Assembly: GCA_910588255.1 (NCBI GenBank) | Contig: CAJUOM010000018.1 | Coordinates: 1 to 20,997, forward strand | Length of the DNA stretch: 20,997 bases | Direction: 5' to 3' | Source: an uncultured Alphaproteobacteria bacterium | GTDB taxonomy: Bacteria > Pseudomonadota > Alphaproteobacteria > RUG11792 | Shown here: positions 7,343-15,762 of the stretch, piece after piece | Numbering within the stretch: the stretch's first letter is position 1 | Layout: each line of letters begins with the position of its first letter | Translations under genes and position numbers: made by a program | Notes under the pieces: model-generated | Databases searched by the model: none | Told to the model about the DNA's origin: nothing | Seen by the model: the letters and a program-made list of their open reading frames with translations, nothing else

Positions 7343-8644
7343 TTATTTTCCGATAATATATGAAACAATAAAACTTATTGGAAGTATAATAAGTGAGGAC
7401 CAAATTATATAACCTATAAAAGACGGCATTTTTATATTCTTTTTATCTGCAATTGATTTAACCATTATATTCGGAGCATTTCCTATATAAGTCATAGCCC
7501 CCATAACAACAGAGCTTATGGATATAGCTTTTAAAATATTTGGATAAACATACATCAATTCTTGAGAATTCCCTCCAGCCATATTAAAGAATAGCAAATA
7601 TGAAGGAGCATTGTCTAAGAATGAAGAAGCTAAAGCACAAAGCCAGAAGAATGCTGAACTTCCATCAACACCATTACTTATATCAATGATATATTTATGA
7701 ATTGCATCTGAATTTTGGTTAAGTATAAACAAAACTGGAGCTATAACAATGAATATCACAAGAAACGTTTTGGCAACTTCTTTGAAGGGGCCAAAATCTG
7801 TTTTTTCTCTTGCATTATGGCCGTTTATGTAAGATATTAAACAGAAAATCAGGAGTATTATATTCTTTATGCACATTCCAGGGACTATACAATCACAAAA
7901 ATAGGTTTTTAAATTAACATTTTTAAAATCAAAAAATAAAACAAACACAGTGAATATTATTAAGATTATATTACTCCAACCTTTTATTTTTATTGAAAAT
8001 TTATAATCATTTAAAATGTTTATATTGTCTTCTTTTTTTAAGAAATAAGAGTCCAGAAAATAAAATATGAAAAAGCATACGAATATATAGAATAGCCAAT
8101 AGAAAAATAAATTCTTTATTTCCCAAAGAAAATCTATTCCATGAAGATATCCTAGAAGCAAAGGAGGATCACCCAGTGGACTCAGTAGACCTCCGATGTT
8201 TGAAACCAAAAATATAAAAAATATTAATAGATGAGATTTGTGTTTACGATTCTTGTTCATTTCAAGAAAAGGCCTTAAGAATAACATAGAAGCTCCAGTT
8301 GTTCCTATCAATGAAGAAAATAAACTACAACTTCCTAAAAAAATTATATTTGAAAAGGTATCTGATGGTGCATTTAATGTTATATGAATGCCATGACTCA
8401 GAATATATAGCGTAAAAAGCATAATGATAAAAGGCAGATAATCGTCTATCAATACATGTTTCAATAAATGATTTGGATCTGAGATCAATGAATAAACAGA
8501 AATAATAGATATTGCGGATAGTATGGAAAAAATTACAGATTCATTTTTATGCCAAAATTTTGGAGCAATCAGAGGCATGAATGCTAATGATAACAAAATT
8601 ACAACCAAAGGAATAGATAAAATGATAATCTCTGATATACTCAC
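7343..8644 (-). CDS. CitMHS/NhaD-like membrane permease (putative sodium:proton antiporter)
   Basis: Hydrophobic protein of 433 residues with about 11-12 predicted membrane segments. It belongs to the ion transporter superfamily that contains NhaD, ArsB and citrate transporters. Features seen are the central loop SNIGGLLSPLGDPPLLLGYL (about 147-166), a first-half motif SLIGTTGASMLF, and a second-half counterpart SSFLDNAPSYLLFF followed by GAMTYIGNAPN. These two pseudo-symmetric motifs are characteristic of NhaD/ArsB-type permeases. The substrate cannot be decided from sequence; Na+/H+ exchange is the usual annotation, citrate/metal uptake an alternative. The start is GTG at 8644, without a clear Shine-Dalgarno site. 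A TATAAT box lies upstream near 8670. It diverges from the small secreted-protein pseudogene at 8793. Confidence 0.8.
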   Translation of the reverse strand: MSISEIIILSIPLVVILLSLAFMPLIAPKFWHKNESVIFSILSAISIISVYSLISDPNHLLKHVLIDDYLPFIIMLFTLYILSHGIHITLNAPSDTFSNIIFLGSCSLFSSLIGTTGASMLFLRPFLEMNKNRKHKSHLLIFFIFLVSNIGGLLSPLGDPPLLLGYLHGIDFLWEIKNLFFYWLFYIFVCFFIFYFLDSYFLKKEDNINILNDYKFSIKIKGWSNIILIIFTVFVLFFDFKNVNLKTYFCDCIVPGMCIKNIILLIFCLISYINGHNAREKTDFGPFKEVAKTFLVIFIVIAPVLFILNQNSDAIHKYIIDISNGVDGSSAFFWLCALASSFLDNAPSYLLFFNMAGGNSQELMYVYPNILKAISISSVVMGAMTYIGNAPNIMVKSIADKKNIKMPSFIGYIIWSSLIILPISFIVSYIIGK

Positions 8645-8729
8645 AACAAACCAATGTCAACTATTTTCTTTTATTATACAATATATCATTTAAAAATTTT
8701 TTATTTTTATAAAAGTCAAGAGAGAAAAT

Positions 8730-8759
8730 TTGAGACTAATTTCCCGTTTATGCTATTCT
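8730..8759 (+). promoter_or_regulatory. Candidate sigma-70 promoter for the secreted-protein pseudogene
   Basis: TTGAGA (8730-8735), 18 bases, TATTCT (8754-8759), about 33 bases before ATG at 8793. Confidence 0.4.
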
Positions 8760-8792
8760 GAAATTAGAGAAAATTTAGTTTTGGGGAAAACA

Positions 8793-9164
8793 ATGAAAAA
8801 ATTTTTAGTATTACTTATTTGCTTAACAAGTATATCACTAGCAATGTCTCTTGAGCAGGAAAAACCTGATTATTATGGATACGAAAGGGAAATTACTCCC
8901 TGCCGACAGATCAACCAAGCGGTGTTAGGTATATATTATTACACGGATCTACGTTAACATTAAAGGGGGTGGATTTGCTAATAATGCGAGGAGGATACAT
9001 CATGATAGAACCAGAATTTCCTTCAGCAAATATTATCTTAGAAAACAATCACAAAATTGTTGATGAAAACCTTGAAATTATGCTTACCGCACAGAGTCCG
9101 CAAGAAGATTAGGAAAGATGGATTGAATTTTGTAAATCACAATGGATCAATAATTAATGGTTGA
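8793..9164 (+). pseudogene. Truncated, frameshifted secreted-protein gene (paralogue of 2317-3173)
   Basis: ATG at 8793 follows a purine-rich GGGGAAAA and begins a clear signal peptide (MKKFLVLLICLTSISLAMS), but the frame ends at 8957. Reading continues in a second frame (GSTLTLKG... to PQED, stop at 9110) and then returns to the first (DGLNFVNHNGSIING, stop at 9162). Breaks cluster around repetitive runs such as the GGGGG at 8965. The order 'N-x-x-I-x-E-x-x-L', then FVNHNGSIING, parallels GNTEIKEGHTLTL and FVINHGTISG in the gene at 2317-3173, so both come from one secreted family. The copy ends about five bases before the end of the convergent M48 gene, so its 3' part has been lost. Function unknown. 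Confidence 0.65.
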
Positions 9165-9168
9165 AATT

Positions 9169-10485
9169 CTAATCATGTTCTTTCAAGCTGTAGAGAATAT
9201 CTTCAGCTTGTCTTTTTATTGCTGGATCTGAAGATTTTATTGCTTTTTCAGCATGGATTTTTGCCATTCTCACATCTCCAATTATATATGCTGCTCTTGA
9301 AGCGTATAGTTTTGAGCTGTATTCTTTTCCTGAAAGTTGATATAAGTTTCCGAGTAAATTTATCGTAGATAAATCGTCATTATATCTCGAAAGAATTTTT
9401 TTTAAAAACTTTATAGCCTGTGGAATTTGCGAATTCAATTTTCCTTCAAAAACAGCGTCTCCATATATAATTCCTAAATCTCTGTGAATTGTTGTGTTTC
9501 TATCATTTTTTAAAATTCTCAAAGCTTCATTTGCTGCTTCATTACATTTTCTTAAATTAATTAAACTCATAGATTTTATTTCTGTGTAATAAGCATTATT
9601 AGGAGATTCTATTAATAATTCATTTATCAATTTTATAGAAGTCTGATATTTATTTAAACGATATAATATGACAGCTCTTGCATATTTTTCGTTTTTATTT
9701 TTGAATGTTTTATAAAGAGAACCTGCTAATTCAGAAGATATCGTTAATGCTCTTATTTTATGTTTTATTGTTTGAAATCGATTTTCAAAATCTTGAAGTA
9801 AATCTATTGTTTTTTGAGATATTGGTTTATTTAAATCCCTATATTTTTTGAATTTCGCTATCCTGTCTTGAGATAGAGGATGAGTTGAGAGATATTTATT
9901 GAAAATTATGGAATCGGAATTTAGTTTTTCATAAATTGAAACAAAGCCCTCAAAGACAGGCCACCAATTCAATCTTTCTATAGATTGGATGGCTTTTGTG
10001 TCTGCAATACTTTCTTTTTGACGTAATTTGCTAAGTGCCATTCCTGTTCCTAAAGATTGTCCACTCAATAAACCTGCCATAACAGGAGCTCCATTTTGAG
10101 AACAAATAGAAGCCACAACTCCGATCAATGCCGGAACTAATCCCGCTTTTAAAAAATCCGTTCTATTCGCTAAATAAGTTGTTACGTGAACTCCTGCAAC
10201 ATGCCCGATTTCATGCGCCAGTATGGCAATTAATTCTTTCGAGTTTGAACATTGAGTTATCGCTCCTGCATTCACGATTATATCTCCCGATTGAGTTGCC
10301 GCGGCATTTAAAGTTTGATCGCTTGATATATAGATTTTTATCGTTCCTTCAAAACCTAATGCATCTTTTATTTTTTCAACAATCCCTGACAAAAAAGTTT
10401 CACTCTCGTCATCCATCAAAAGATAACCTTCAGCTTTCAACGAAAAACAAAAAATTAATAATGCAAAAAACTTTGTAAATTTCAT
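9169..10485 (-). CDS. Secreted M48 family zinc metalloprotease with TPR-like C-terminal region
   Basis: Periplasmic protease of the BepA/YfgC type, which in other bacteria acts in outer-membrane protein quality control. A signal peptide covers about residues 1-19 (MKFTKFFALLIFCFSLKAEG). The zinc site HEIGH is at 91-95 in LAHEIGHVAGVH, and the third ligand is Glu158 in KESIADTKA. THPLSQDRI near 200 is also typical. Residues 250-438 are helical repeats of TPR kind, for example NNAYYTEIKSMSLINLRKCN. The length of 438 residues is normal. The ATG at 10485 comes one base after the stop of rne, so the two genes are very probably one operon. This rne-M48 pairing recurs in alphaproteobacteria as far as I recall. 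The assignment to BepA itself is not certain. Confidence 0.87.
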   Translation of the reverse strand: MKFTKFFALLIFCFSLKAEGYLLMDDESETFLSGIVEKIKDALGFEGTIKIYISSDQTLNAAATQSGDIIVNAGAITQCSNSKELIAILAHEIGHVAGVHVTTYLANRTDFLKAGLVPALIGVVASICSQNGAPVMAGLLSGQSLGTGMALSKLRQKESIADTKAIQSIERLNWWPVFEGFVSIYEKLNSDSIIFNKYLSTHPLSQDRIAKFKKYRDLNKPISQKTIDLLQDFENRFQTIKHKIRALTISSELAGSLYKTFKNKNEKYARAVILYRLNKYQTSIKLINELLIESPNNAYYTEIKSMSLINLRKCNEAANEALRILKNDRNTTIHRDLGIIYGDAVFEGKLNSQIPQAIKFLKKILSRYNDDLSTINLLGNLYQLSGKEYSSKLYASRAAYIIGDVRMAKIHAEKAIKSSDPAIKRQAEDILYSLKEHD

Positions 10486-10486
10486 A

Positions 10487-12544
10487 TTATGAAAATATTT
10501 TTCTCAACCATCCAGATTTTCTTTTCGATCCCCTCTTTTGTTCTAAAACTGGATTTTCGGTAGACGTAGATTTCGAATGTTCAGATGATTCAGGTTGATT
10601 ATCTTTTTGTTCTGTTTTTGTCACTGCTTTCGGAGTCTCTGTTAGTTGTTTTGTCATTTTCGGTTTTGAAATTTTTGTTTTCCTTGCTTTAGAGTTTTTG
10701 TTTAATGTATTTTTCGATTCTGTATTATTTTTTAAATCTTTCTTTTTTGATTGTTTTGTTGAAGACTTTTGATCTCCAGATTTTGCATCTATATCTTTTT
10801 CTGAATCTGGTTTAATAGATTTTGTATTCGTTTTTTTAGAAGTTTTAGATTTTGTAGTTTTTGAACTCTTTACATTAGTCTTATTTGTAATTTTTTGTTC
10901 ATCAACAATTTCTGATGTCTTCGGTGTTTTTTCAGATTTATTTTTCGAATTAATATCTTTAGACTCATCTTTAGGTTTATATTCCGTTATGATAAATTTG
11001 CAATCCATAGAAGAAAGAGCGGGATTTCTTGTTATTTCAAGTGATACTTCGTAATTTGTTTCCATTTCCGTAATTAACTTCCTTTTATGGTTTAATATAA
11101 ATAAGTCAATTCCCGGAGATAATTCGACAATCACTCTTTTTCCTTTCCCAAGGACTAAGAAGTTTTCAATTTTTCGAATGATTGACAAAGCTACAGTTTC
11201 ATTTGCTAATATTTTTCCAGAACCCTTGCAATGATTGCATTGAACGAAAGTTGAATCAGCTAAACTGGTTCTTAATCTTTGTCTTGATATTTCCATTAAT
11301 CCGAATTGAGATAAGCGACTGAAATGCATACTAGAATAATCGTCCTTCATGACATCTCTCATTTTCTTCTCAATTTTCGAATTATCTTTATTATCCATCA
11401 TATCAATAAAGTCTATAACTATTATTCCTGCGATATCTCGAAGTTTTATTTGTCGTCCAATTTCTACAGCTGCTTCTAAATTGGTTTTCAATGCGGTTCC
11501 CTCGATGTCCCTCTCATTTTTTAATTTCCCAGAGTTAACATCTATAGCCGTGAGTGCTTCTGTGGTATTGATAACAATAGAACCACCAGAGGGCAATATT
11601 ACTGTTGTGTCAAGGATTTTATCTATTTTGTCTTCTATTTGATACTTATGAAAAATCGGCATATCTTTATCGTCGTATAACTCAATTTTTTTAACATGAC
11701 TTGGAGTAAAAGACTTCATAAATGCTCTTGCTTCTTTATACGCATCTTTTCCCTGGATTATGATCTTATCCATAGTTCTTTGATATAGATCCCTAATACT
11801 TCTTTTTACAATATTTCCTTCTTCATGAATTAATGCCGGAGCAATGGAAGAAGTTACTTTTGTTCGAATTTCATTCCACAACCTGCAAAGATATTCTAAA
11901 TCTCTTTTTATTTCCTGTTTGGTTCTGTTTTCTCCGGCAGTTCTCACAATGCAACTCATTCCTTCAGGAACCTCCAAAGAATTTACAATATCTCTTAAAC
12001 GTTCTTTTTCTGAAAAATCTATTTTTCTAGAAATACCATTCGATTTACCTTTCGGTGGATTTGGCATGAGAACACAATACCTTCCAGGCAAAGTAATAAA
12101 CGTTGTGAAGAAGGCACATTTATTTCCTCGAATTTCTTTTTCAGCTTGAACAAGCAATATTTGTTTTGTAGAAAGAACTTCTTGGATTTTAAATTGTCTT
12201 TTTGTTATCGACTTTTGGTGTTCCTCTGAAGTTCCCTGTTCCGAATCCTCCTTTTCCATTTCTAATAAAATTTCACTTTCTAAAGATTTCATTATATTTT
12301 TATTAAAATAATCATAATGAATTTCAGATAAAGGTATAAATCCGTGTTTTTCTCCCCCATAATCTATAAATGCTGCTTGTATTGCCGGTTCTATACGAAT
12401 AATTTTTGCGAGATATATGTTGCCTTTTATCGGTTTCTTTTCAACATATTCCGCTTCAAAATTTTCTAATTTTCCGTTTTCCCCAATGATTGCAACTCGA
12501 GTTTCTTCTGTATAATGTGCGTCTATTAATAATTTTCCAGACAT
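10487..12544 (-). CDS. rne: Ribonuclease E/G family endoribonuclease
   Basis: Endoribonuclease for mRNA decay and processing of rRNA and tRNA. Numbering from ATG 12544 (685 residues): the S1 domain covers about 36-155 and includes an acidic, glutamine-rich insert (about 95-118). The catalytic aspartates are probably Asp335 in TAIDVNSGK and Asp378/Asp381 in DFIDM. The zinc-link CNHC is at 436-439. Residues about 500-670 are a low-complexity Lys/Ser/Thr tail of the kind that carries degradosome binding sites. The protein ends KSGWLRKIFS, resembling the short basic-aromatic end of alphaproteobacterial RNase E. ATG at 12544 (MSGKLLIDA) fits the family start and has AGG upstream; a TTG at 12577 would add 11 residues and is less likely. 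The long tail favours rne over rng. Confidence 0.9.
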   Translation of the reverse strand: MSGKLLIDAHYTEETRVAIIGENGKLENFEAEYVEKKPIKGNIYLAKIIRIEPAIQAAFIDYGGEKHGFIPLSEIHYDYFNKNIMKSLESEILLEMEKEDSEQGTSEEHQKSITKRQFKIQEVLSTKQILLVQAEKEIRGNKCAFFTTFITLPGRYCVLMPNPPKGKSNGISRKIDFSEKERLRDIVNSLEVPEGMSCIVRTAGENRTKQEIKRDLEYLCRLWNEIRTKVTSSIAPALIHEEGNIVKRSIRDLYQRTMDKIIIQGKDAYKEARAFMKSFTPSHVKKIELYDDKDMPIFHKYQIEDKIDKILDTTVILPSGGSIVINTTEALTAIDVNSGKLKNERDIEGTALKTNLEAAVEIGRQIKLRDIAGIIVIDFIDMMDNKDNSKIEKKMRDVMKDDYSSMHFSRLSQFGLMEISRQRLRTSLADSTFVQCNHCKGSGKILANETVALSIIRKIENFLVLGKGKRVIVELSPGIDLFILNHKRKLITEMETNYEVSLEITRNPALSSMDCKFIITEYKPKDESKDINSKNKSEKTPKTSEIVDEQKITNKTNVKSSKTTKSKTSKKTNTKSIKPDSEKDIDAKSGDQKSSTKQSKKKDLKNNTESKNTLNKNSKARKTKISKPKMTKQLTETPKAVTKTEQKDNQPESSEHSKSTSTENPVLEQKRGSKRKSGWLRKIFS

Positions 12545-12872
12545 AAAATCAAACCTCAAAAAAACCAATGATCTCAAAGTTATAGAGACCTTATATATAA
12601 ATCAGCTAAAAGCTATTAATTTTTCCCGGATTCAATACATAAAACCAAGGATGATATATAATAGATTTTATATCAATTTATCTATAAATGCGAGTTTTTA
12701 ATTCAAAAGCTAAGATAATTTTCCGATTCGCAAAGTATACATCCCCTGTTTCATAGCCATCATGAAGCATAGAGATCACAAAATTATATATTAATCTCCC
12801 AATGTTGTATAATTGAATTCATATAAAAACTTATGCTCTAATATATTTAGAGGTATTATTTTTAGTGTTTCT
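12545..12872. other. Intergenic region between divergent rne and the secreted-protein pseudogene
   Basis: These 328 bases hold no convincing gene. It should contain the rne promoter on the - strand, but no good pair of boxes was found. On the + strand a TATAAT at 12808-12813 lies 60 bases before ATG 12873; its -35 region is poor. A short - strand ORF (12678-12770) sits in a slightly GC-richer patch and was not accepted as a gene. Confidence 0.5.
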
Positions 12873-13825
12873 ATGATTAAAGAAAGTATTAAAATCATTT
12901 TCGCTCTAACATTTATGACAAGTTTCTGCGAGGCATCTTCAATTGAATATGAATCTGGAATTGAATTAGGAGACTGGGGAATGCCATTGATTTCAAGGGC
13001 TAATTCCTATGATAGCCTAGATTAAATATAGAGTTTTTTAAGTTAATTTCTACTCCTACTGAAGATTTTATATATCAATACAACCTATGATTTCTTCAGG
13101 GACTACGACTCAAGAAATTTCTTTTAAGCCTCAATGGACTATTTTTAGAGATGTTGCTCAACATTTTGGTAAAGGTAAATTTTCTATAAGCATAGAGGCA
13201 GATTGTCATTTGAAAATAATGGATAAGTCAACTTGTCAAGAGATGAATTTTAAAGGAAGCGTCTGTTTCCATGACCCTGATAGGGTTTCTCCTGATTCAA
13301 TGCATTTGGGATTTAAACAAAGTTCTACGAGTAAGGCAATAGAATACAGCGTTACTTATTCTAATGGGAAAGGTTCTGAATTTGCAATATCAAAAAATGG
13401 AACTCTTTATCATGGCATTATATTACTTTTGGATAATAATGATATGAGCACTATTAAATCTTTTGGTATCAATTCACGTATGAAAAATGAAGAGATATAT
13501 GAGATATTAAGGCAAATTCCTATGATAGAACAAAACCCTTTATTAAGTCAAAAGTTTGCAGGTTAGATTCAATAGCACTATATTATTGTATGATTCAATT
13601 GATAATGAAAGTGTCACGGATTTTTCTAATAGCGAAATAAATGAGCAAATTACAGAGCTTGAGTCTGTATAAAATCATTTTAGTATAGATATATCGAAGG
13701 TTAAAGCATTAATTGAATCCGAGAATATAAAAGATTTGAGAAAGAAGAACCAACTTTATGTTAAACAGCTTTCCCAAACGATTTTGTCTTTGAAAAAACT
13801 TGGCTTTATGCGACAATCATTATGA
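12873..13825 (+). pseudogene. Broken gene for an orphan secreted protein
   Basis: ATG at 12873 starts a signal peptide (MIKESIKIIFALTFMTSFCEA) followed by SSIEYESGIELGDWG. The frame ends at 13025. Reading resumes one frame over (LNIEFFKLISTPTEDFIYQY), and again at about 13087 into a 159-codon ORF. A further shift near 13564 leads to FNSTILLYDSIDNESVTDF, an in-frame TAA at 13670-13672, and a last helical segment ending TGA at 13825. Joined, about 315 residues. The middle looks beta-rich (KFSISIEADCHLKIM, FAISKNGTLYHGI); the end looks like a coiled helix (IKDLRKKNQLYVKQL). No family recognised. At least three frameshifts and one stop make translation of a full product implausible. It is followed by map after 100 bases. 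Confidence 0.68.
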
Positions 13826-13925
13826 AAATAGGAAAACGTTTTCGAAAGTTTTAATAAACACCATTCTGGAACTTTGACACATGTAGGTTTATAATTGTTA
13901 TTGGATAGTTTAAAGAGCAATAAAA

Positions 13926-14675
13926 ATGGGAAATATAAAGTTATATGATAGTCAAGCTCTTGAAGGAATGCGAAAAGCAGGAAAACTCGCAAAAGCAGTT
14001 TTGGATTATATAGAACCATATATTCAGGAGGGAAAAACGACAAATGAACTGAATATACTTTGTCATAACTTTATAATTTCTAATAATGCGATTCCTGCAC
14101 CATTGAATTATAATGGTTTTCCTAAATCCATCTGTACTTCTGTAAATAACGTTATTTGCCATGGAATTCCATGTGAATATAAATTAAAATCTGGAGATAT
14201 AATAAATATAGATGTGACAGTTAATTTGAGTGGATGGTACGGAGATACCAATCGGACATTCACTGTTGGAAAATGTACAAAACTTGCAACAACATTGATT
14301 GAAACAACAAGGAAAGCTCTTGATCTTGGAATATCTGCTGTAAAACCCTTCGGGTATTTTGGAGATATAGGAAAAGCTATCCAGAAATATATAGATAAAC
14401 AGGGTTTCTCAATAGTTCGAGATTATTGTGGACATGGGATCGGGAATGTCTTTCATGGAGCCCCGACGGTTCTTCATTATGATTCCGGAGAGCAAGGAGA
14501 ACAAATTCTCCCAGGTATGTTTTTCACAATAGAACCAATGATTAATGCAGGTTCGTATAAAACAAAAGTATTAAAAGACGGATGGACGGCTGTGACGGTT
14601 GATAAATCATTATCAGCACAATTTGAGCATACACTAGCTGTTACACAAGATTCCGTGGAAATCCTTACCCTGTAA
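13926..14675 (+). CDS. map: Methionine aminopeptidase, type I
   Basis: Removes the N-terminal methionine of new proteins; a two-metal enzyme of the cytoplasm. Length is 249 residues, without the N-terminal extension found in some types. Active-site and metal residues are all present: His79 (ICHGIP), Asp96 (IDVTVN), Asp107 (GDTNRTF), His170 (GHGIG), His177 (FHGAP), Glu203 (TIEPM) and Glu234 (FEHTLAV). The start MGNIKLYDSQALEGMRKAGKL aligns with the usual family N terminus; no strong Shine-Dalgarno is seen before ATG 13926. lpxC follows 83 bases downstream on the same strand. The ORF is intact, in contrast with the broken gene just upstream. Confidence 0.95.
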   Translation: MGNIKLYDSQALEGMRKAGKLAKAVLDYIEPYIQEGKTTNELNILCHNFIISNNAIPAPLNYNGFPKSICTSVNNVICHGIPCEYKLKSGDIINIDVTVNLSGWYGDTNRTFTVGKCTKLATTLIETTRKALDLGISAVKPFGYFGDIGKAIQKYIDKQGFSIVRDYCGHGIGNVFHGAPTVLHYDSGEQGEQILPGMFFTIEPMINAGSYKTKVLKDGWTAVTVDKSLSAQFEHTLAVTQDSVEILTL

Positions 14676-14758
14676 CAATTTGTAATAATTAAATGGCTTC
14701 CCTATAAAATAATTATGGCGGTAGAATATAAATATATAGTGGATAAGTTTTTATTAAA

Positions 14759-15676
14759 ATGTTATTTAATTTAAGACGTGAAGCAACATTAAATTCTGCT
14801 GTTGAATTTCATGGAATAGGAGTTCATAGCGGTGAAAATGTAAACATGCAAATATATCCAGCAAAAGTAAATTCAGGAATTATTTTTGAAAGAACAGACA
14901 TAAAAAACAAAGATCCATTTATAAAATTATCTCCTAATTCTGTTATAGATCCAACACTTTGCACAAGAATTGTCAATAAAAGTGGTGTATTTGTCGCTGT
15001 TGTTGAGCATCTTTTAGCGGCTTTCAGAATATGTGGTATTACAAATGCATTAGTCAGATTGGATTCTCAAGAAGTTCCTATTATGGACGGTTCAGCTTTG
15101 GATTTTGTTAGAAATTTCAGAAAAACAGGAATAATTCATCAAGACCCTTTCGTTCCTGCGATTGTTATTAGACATCCTGTTTTTGAAGAATCGAATACTG
15201 GAAAAATATCAATTTCTCCATCAAATAATCTGAATGTAAGTGTAGAATTATCTTATGATAGAATCAATCCTGTTATTAAGAATAATAATAGTTATACTTT
15301 TAGTTTTGAAGATAACTTAAATGATTTATCAAGTTCCAGGACATTTGGCTGGATTGAGGATTATGAAAAAGTACGCAATATGGGATTGGCAAAAGGAACA
15401 TCTGAAGAGAATACAATTGCTATCTTGCCTGATAGTACTATAAAAAATGCAGAAGGACTTAGAAATCCAAAAGAACTTGTTATGCATAAGTGCTTGGATT
15501 TAATTGGTGATATTTCTGTTATAGGCTATGATATCATTGGAGATATCAAGGGGTTTAACACATCTCATGCCCTGAATAATAAATTAATGAGAAAACTTCT
15601 TTCTCAAATCTCATCTCATGAAGTTATCACAGATCAATCTTCGACAAATTTTAATAAAGCTTTAAGTTTTGCTTAA
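14759..15676 (+). CDS. lpxC: UDP-3-O-acyl-N-acetylglucosamine deacetylase
   Basis: Zinc deacetylase that performs the first committed step of lipid A synthesis. Zinc ligands are His84 (VVEHLLAAF), His243 and Asp247 (MHKCLDLIGD); the catalytic His270 is in TSHALNNKL. The family start is visible (EFHGIGVHSG, residues 16-25), as are VPIMDGSA (107-114) and SSSRTFGW near 191-198. Length is 305 residues, as usual. In many bacteria lpxC lies near ftsZ, but no division genes are in this window. Its presence means the organism most likely makes LPS, unlike Anaplasmataceae. No terminator was recognised after it; the next gene has its own promoter. Confidence 0.95.
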   Translation: MLFNLRREATLNSAVEFHGIGVHSGENVNMQIYPAKVNSGIIFERTDIKNKDPFIKLSPNSVIDPTLCTRIVNKSGVFVAVVEHLLAAFRICGITNALVRLDSQEVPIMDGSALDFVRNFRKTGIIHQDPFVPAIVIRHPVFEESNTGKISISPSNNLNVSVELSYDRINPVIKNNNSYTFSFEDNLNDLSSSRTFGWIEDYEKVRNMGLAKGTSEENTIAILPDSTIKNAEGLRNPKELVMHKCLDLIGDISVIGYDIIGDIKGFNTSHALNNKLMRKLLSQISSHEVITDQSSTNFNKALSFA

Positions 15677-15700
15677 ATAAAAAATATTTTCATTTAGGTA

Positions 15701-15729
15701 TTGTAAGATTGTTATATTTATGTTACAAT
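15701..15729 (+). promoter_or_regulatory. Candidate sigma-70 promoter for the secreted GT8-like gene
   Basis: TTGTAA (15701-15706), 17 bases, TACAAT (15724-15729), 33 bases before the ATG. AGGA at 15755-15758 serves as the ribosome binding site. Confidence 0.5.
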
Positions 15730-15762
15730 AATTGTTGTGTTTTTTAAATATTTACAGGATTT

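Noticed and set aside
10128..10478. + strand ORF of 116 codons opposite the M48 protease
   Set aside because: Lies wholly inside a confident gene on the other strand and has no domain or start signals.
11349..12149. Three + strand ORFs of 65-101 codons opposite rne
   Set aside because: Antisense shadows of RNase E coding sequence; composition follows the real gene.
12678..12770. Short - strand ORF of 30 codons (MLHDGYETGDVYFANRK...) in a GC-richer patch
   Set aside because: Too short, no ribosome binding site, no recognised family; may be a remnant, but a chance ORF is as likely.
14663..14740. Inverted repeat ATAATTA/TAATTAT after map as a terminator
   Set aside because: All A/T stem with a 17-base loop and no U-tract; expected by chance at this base composition.
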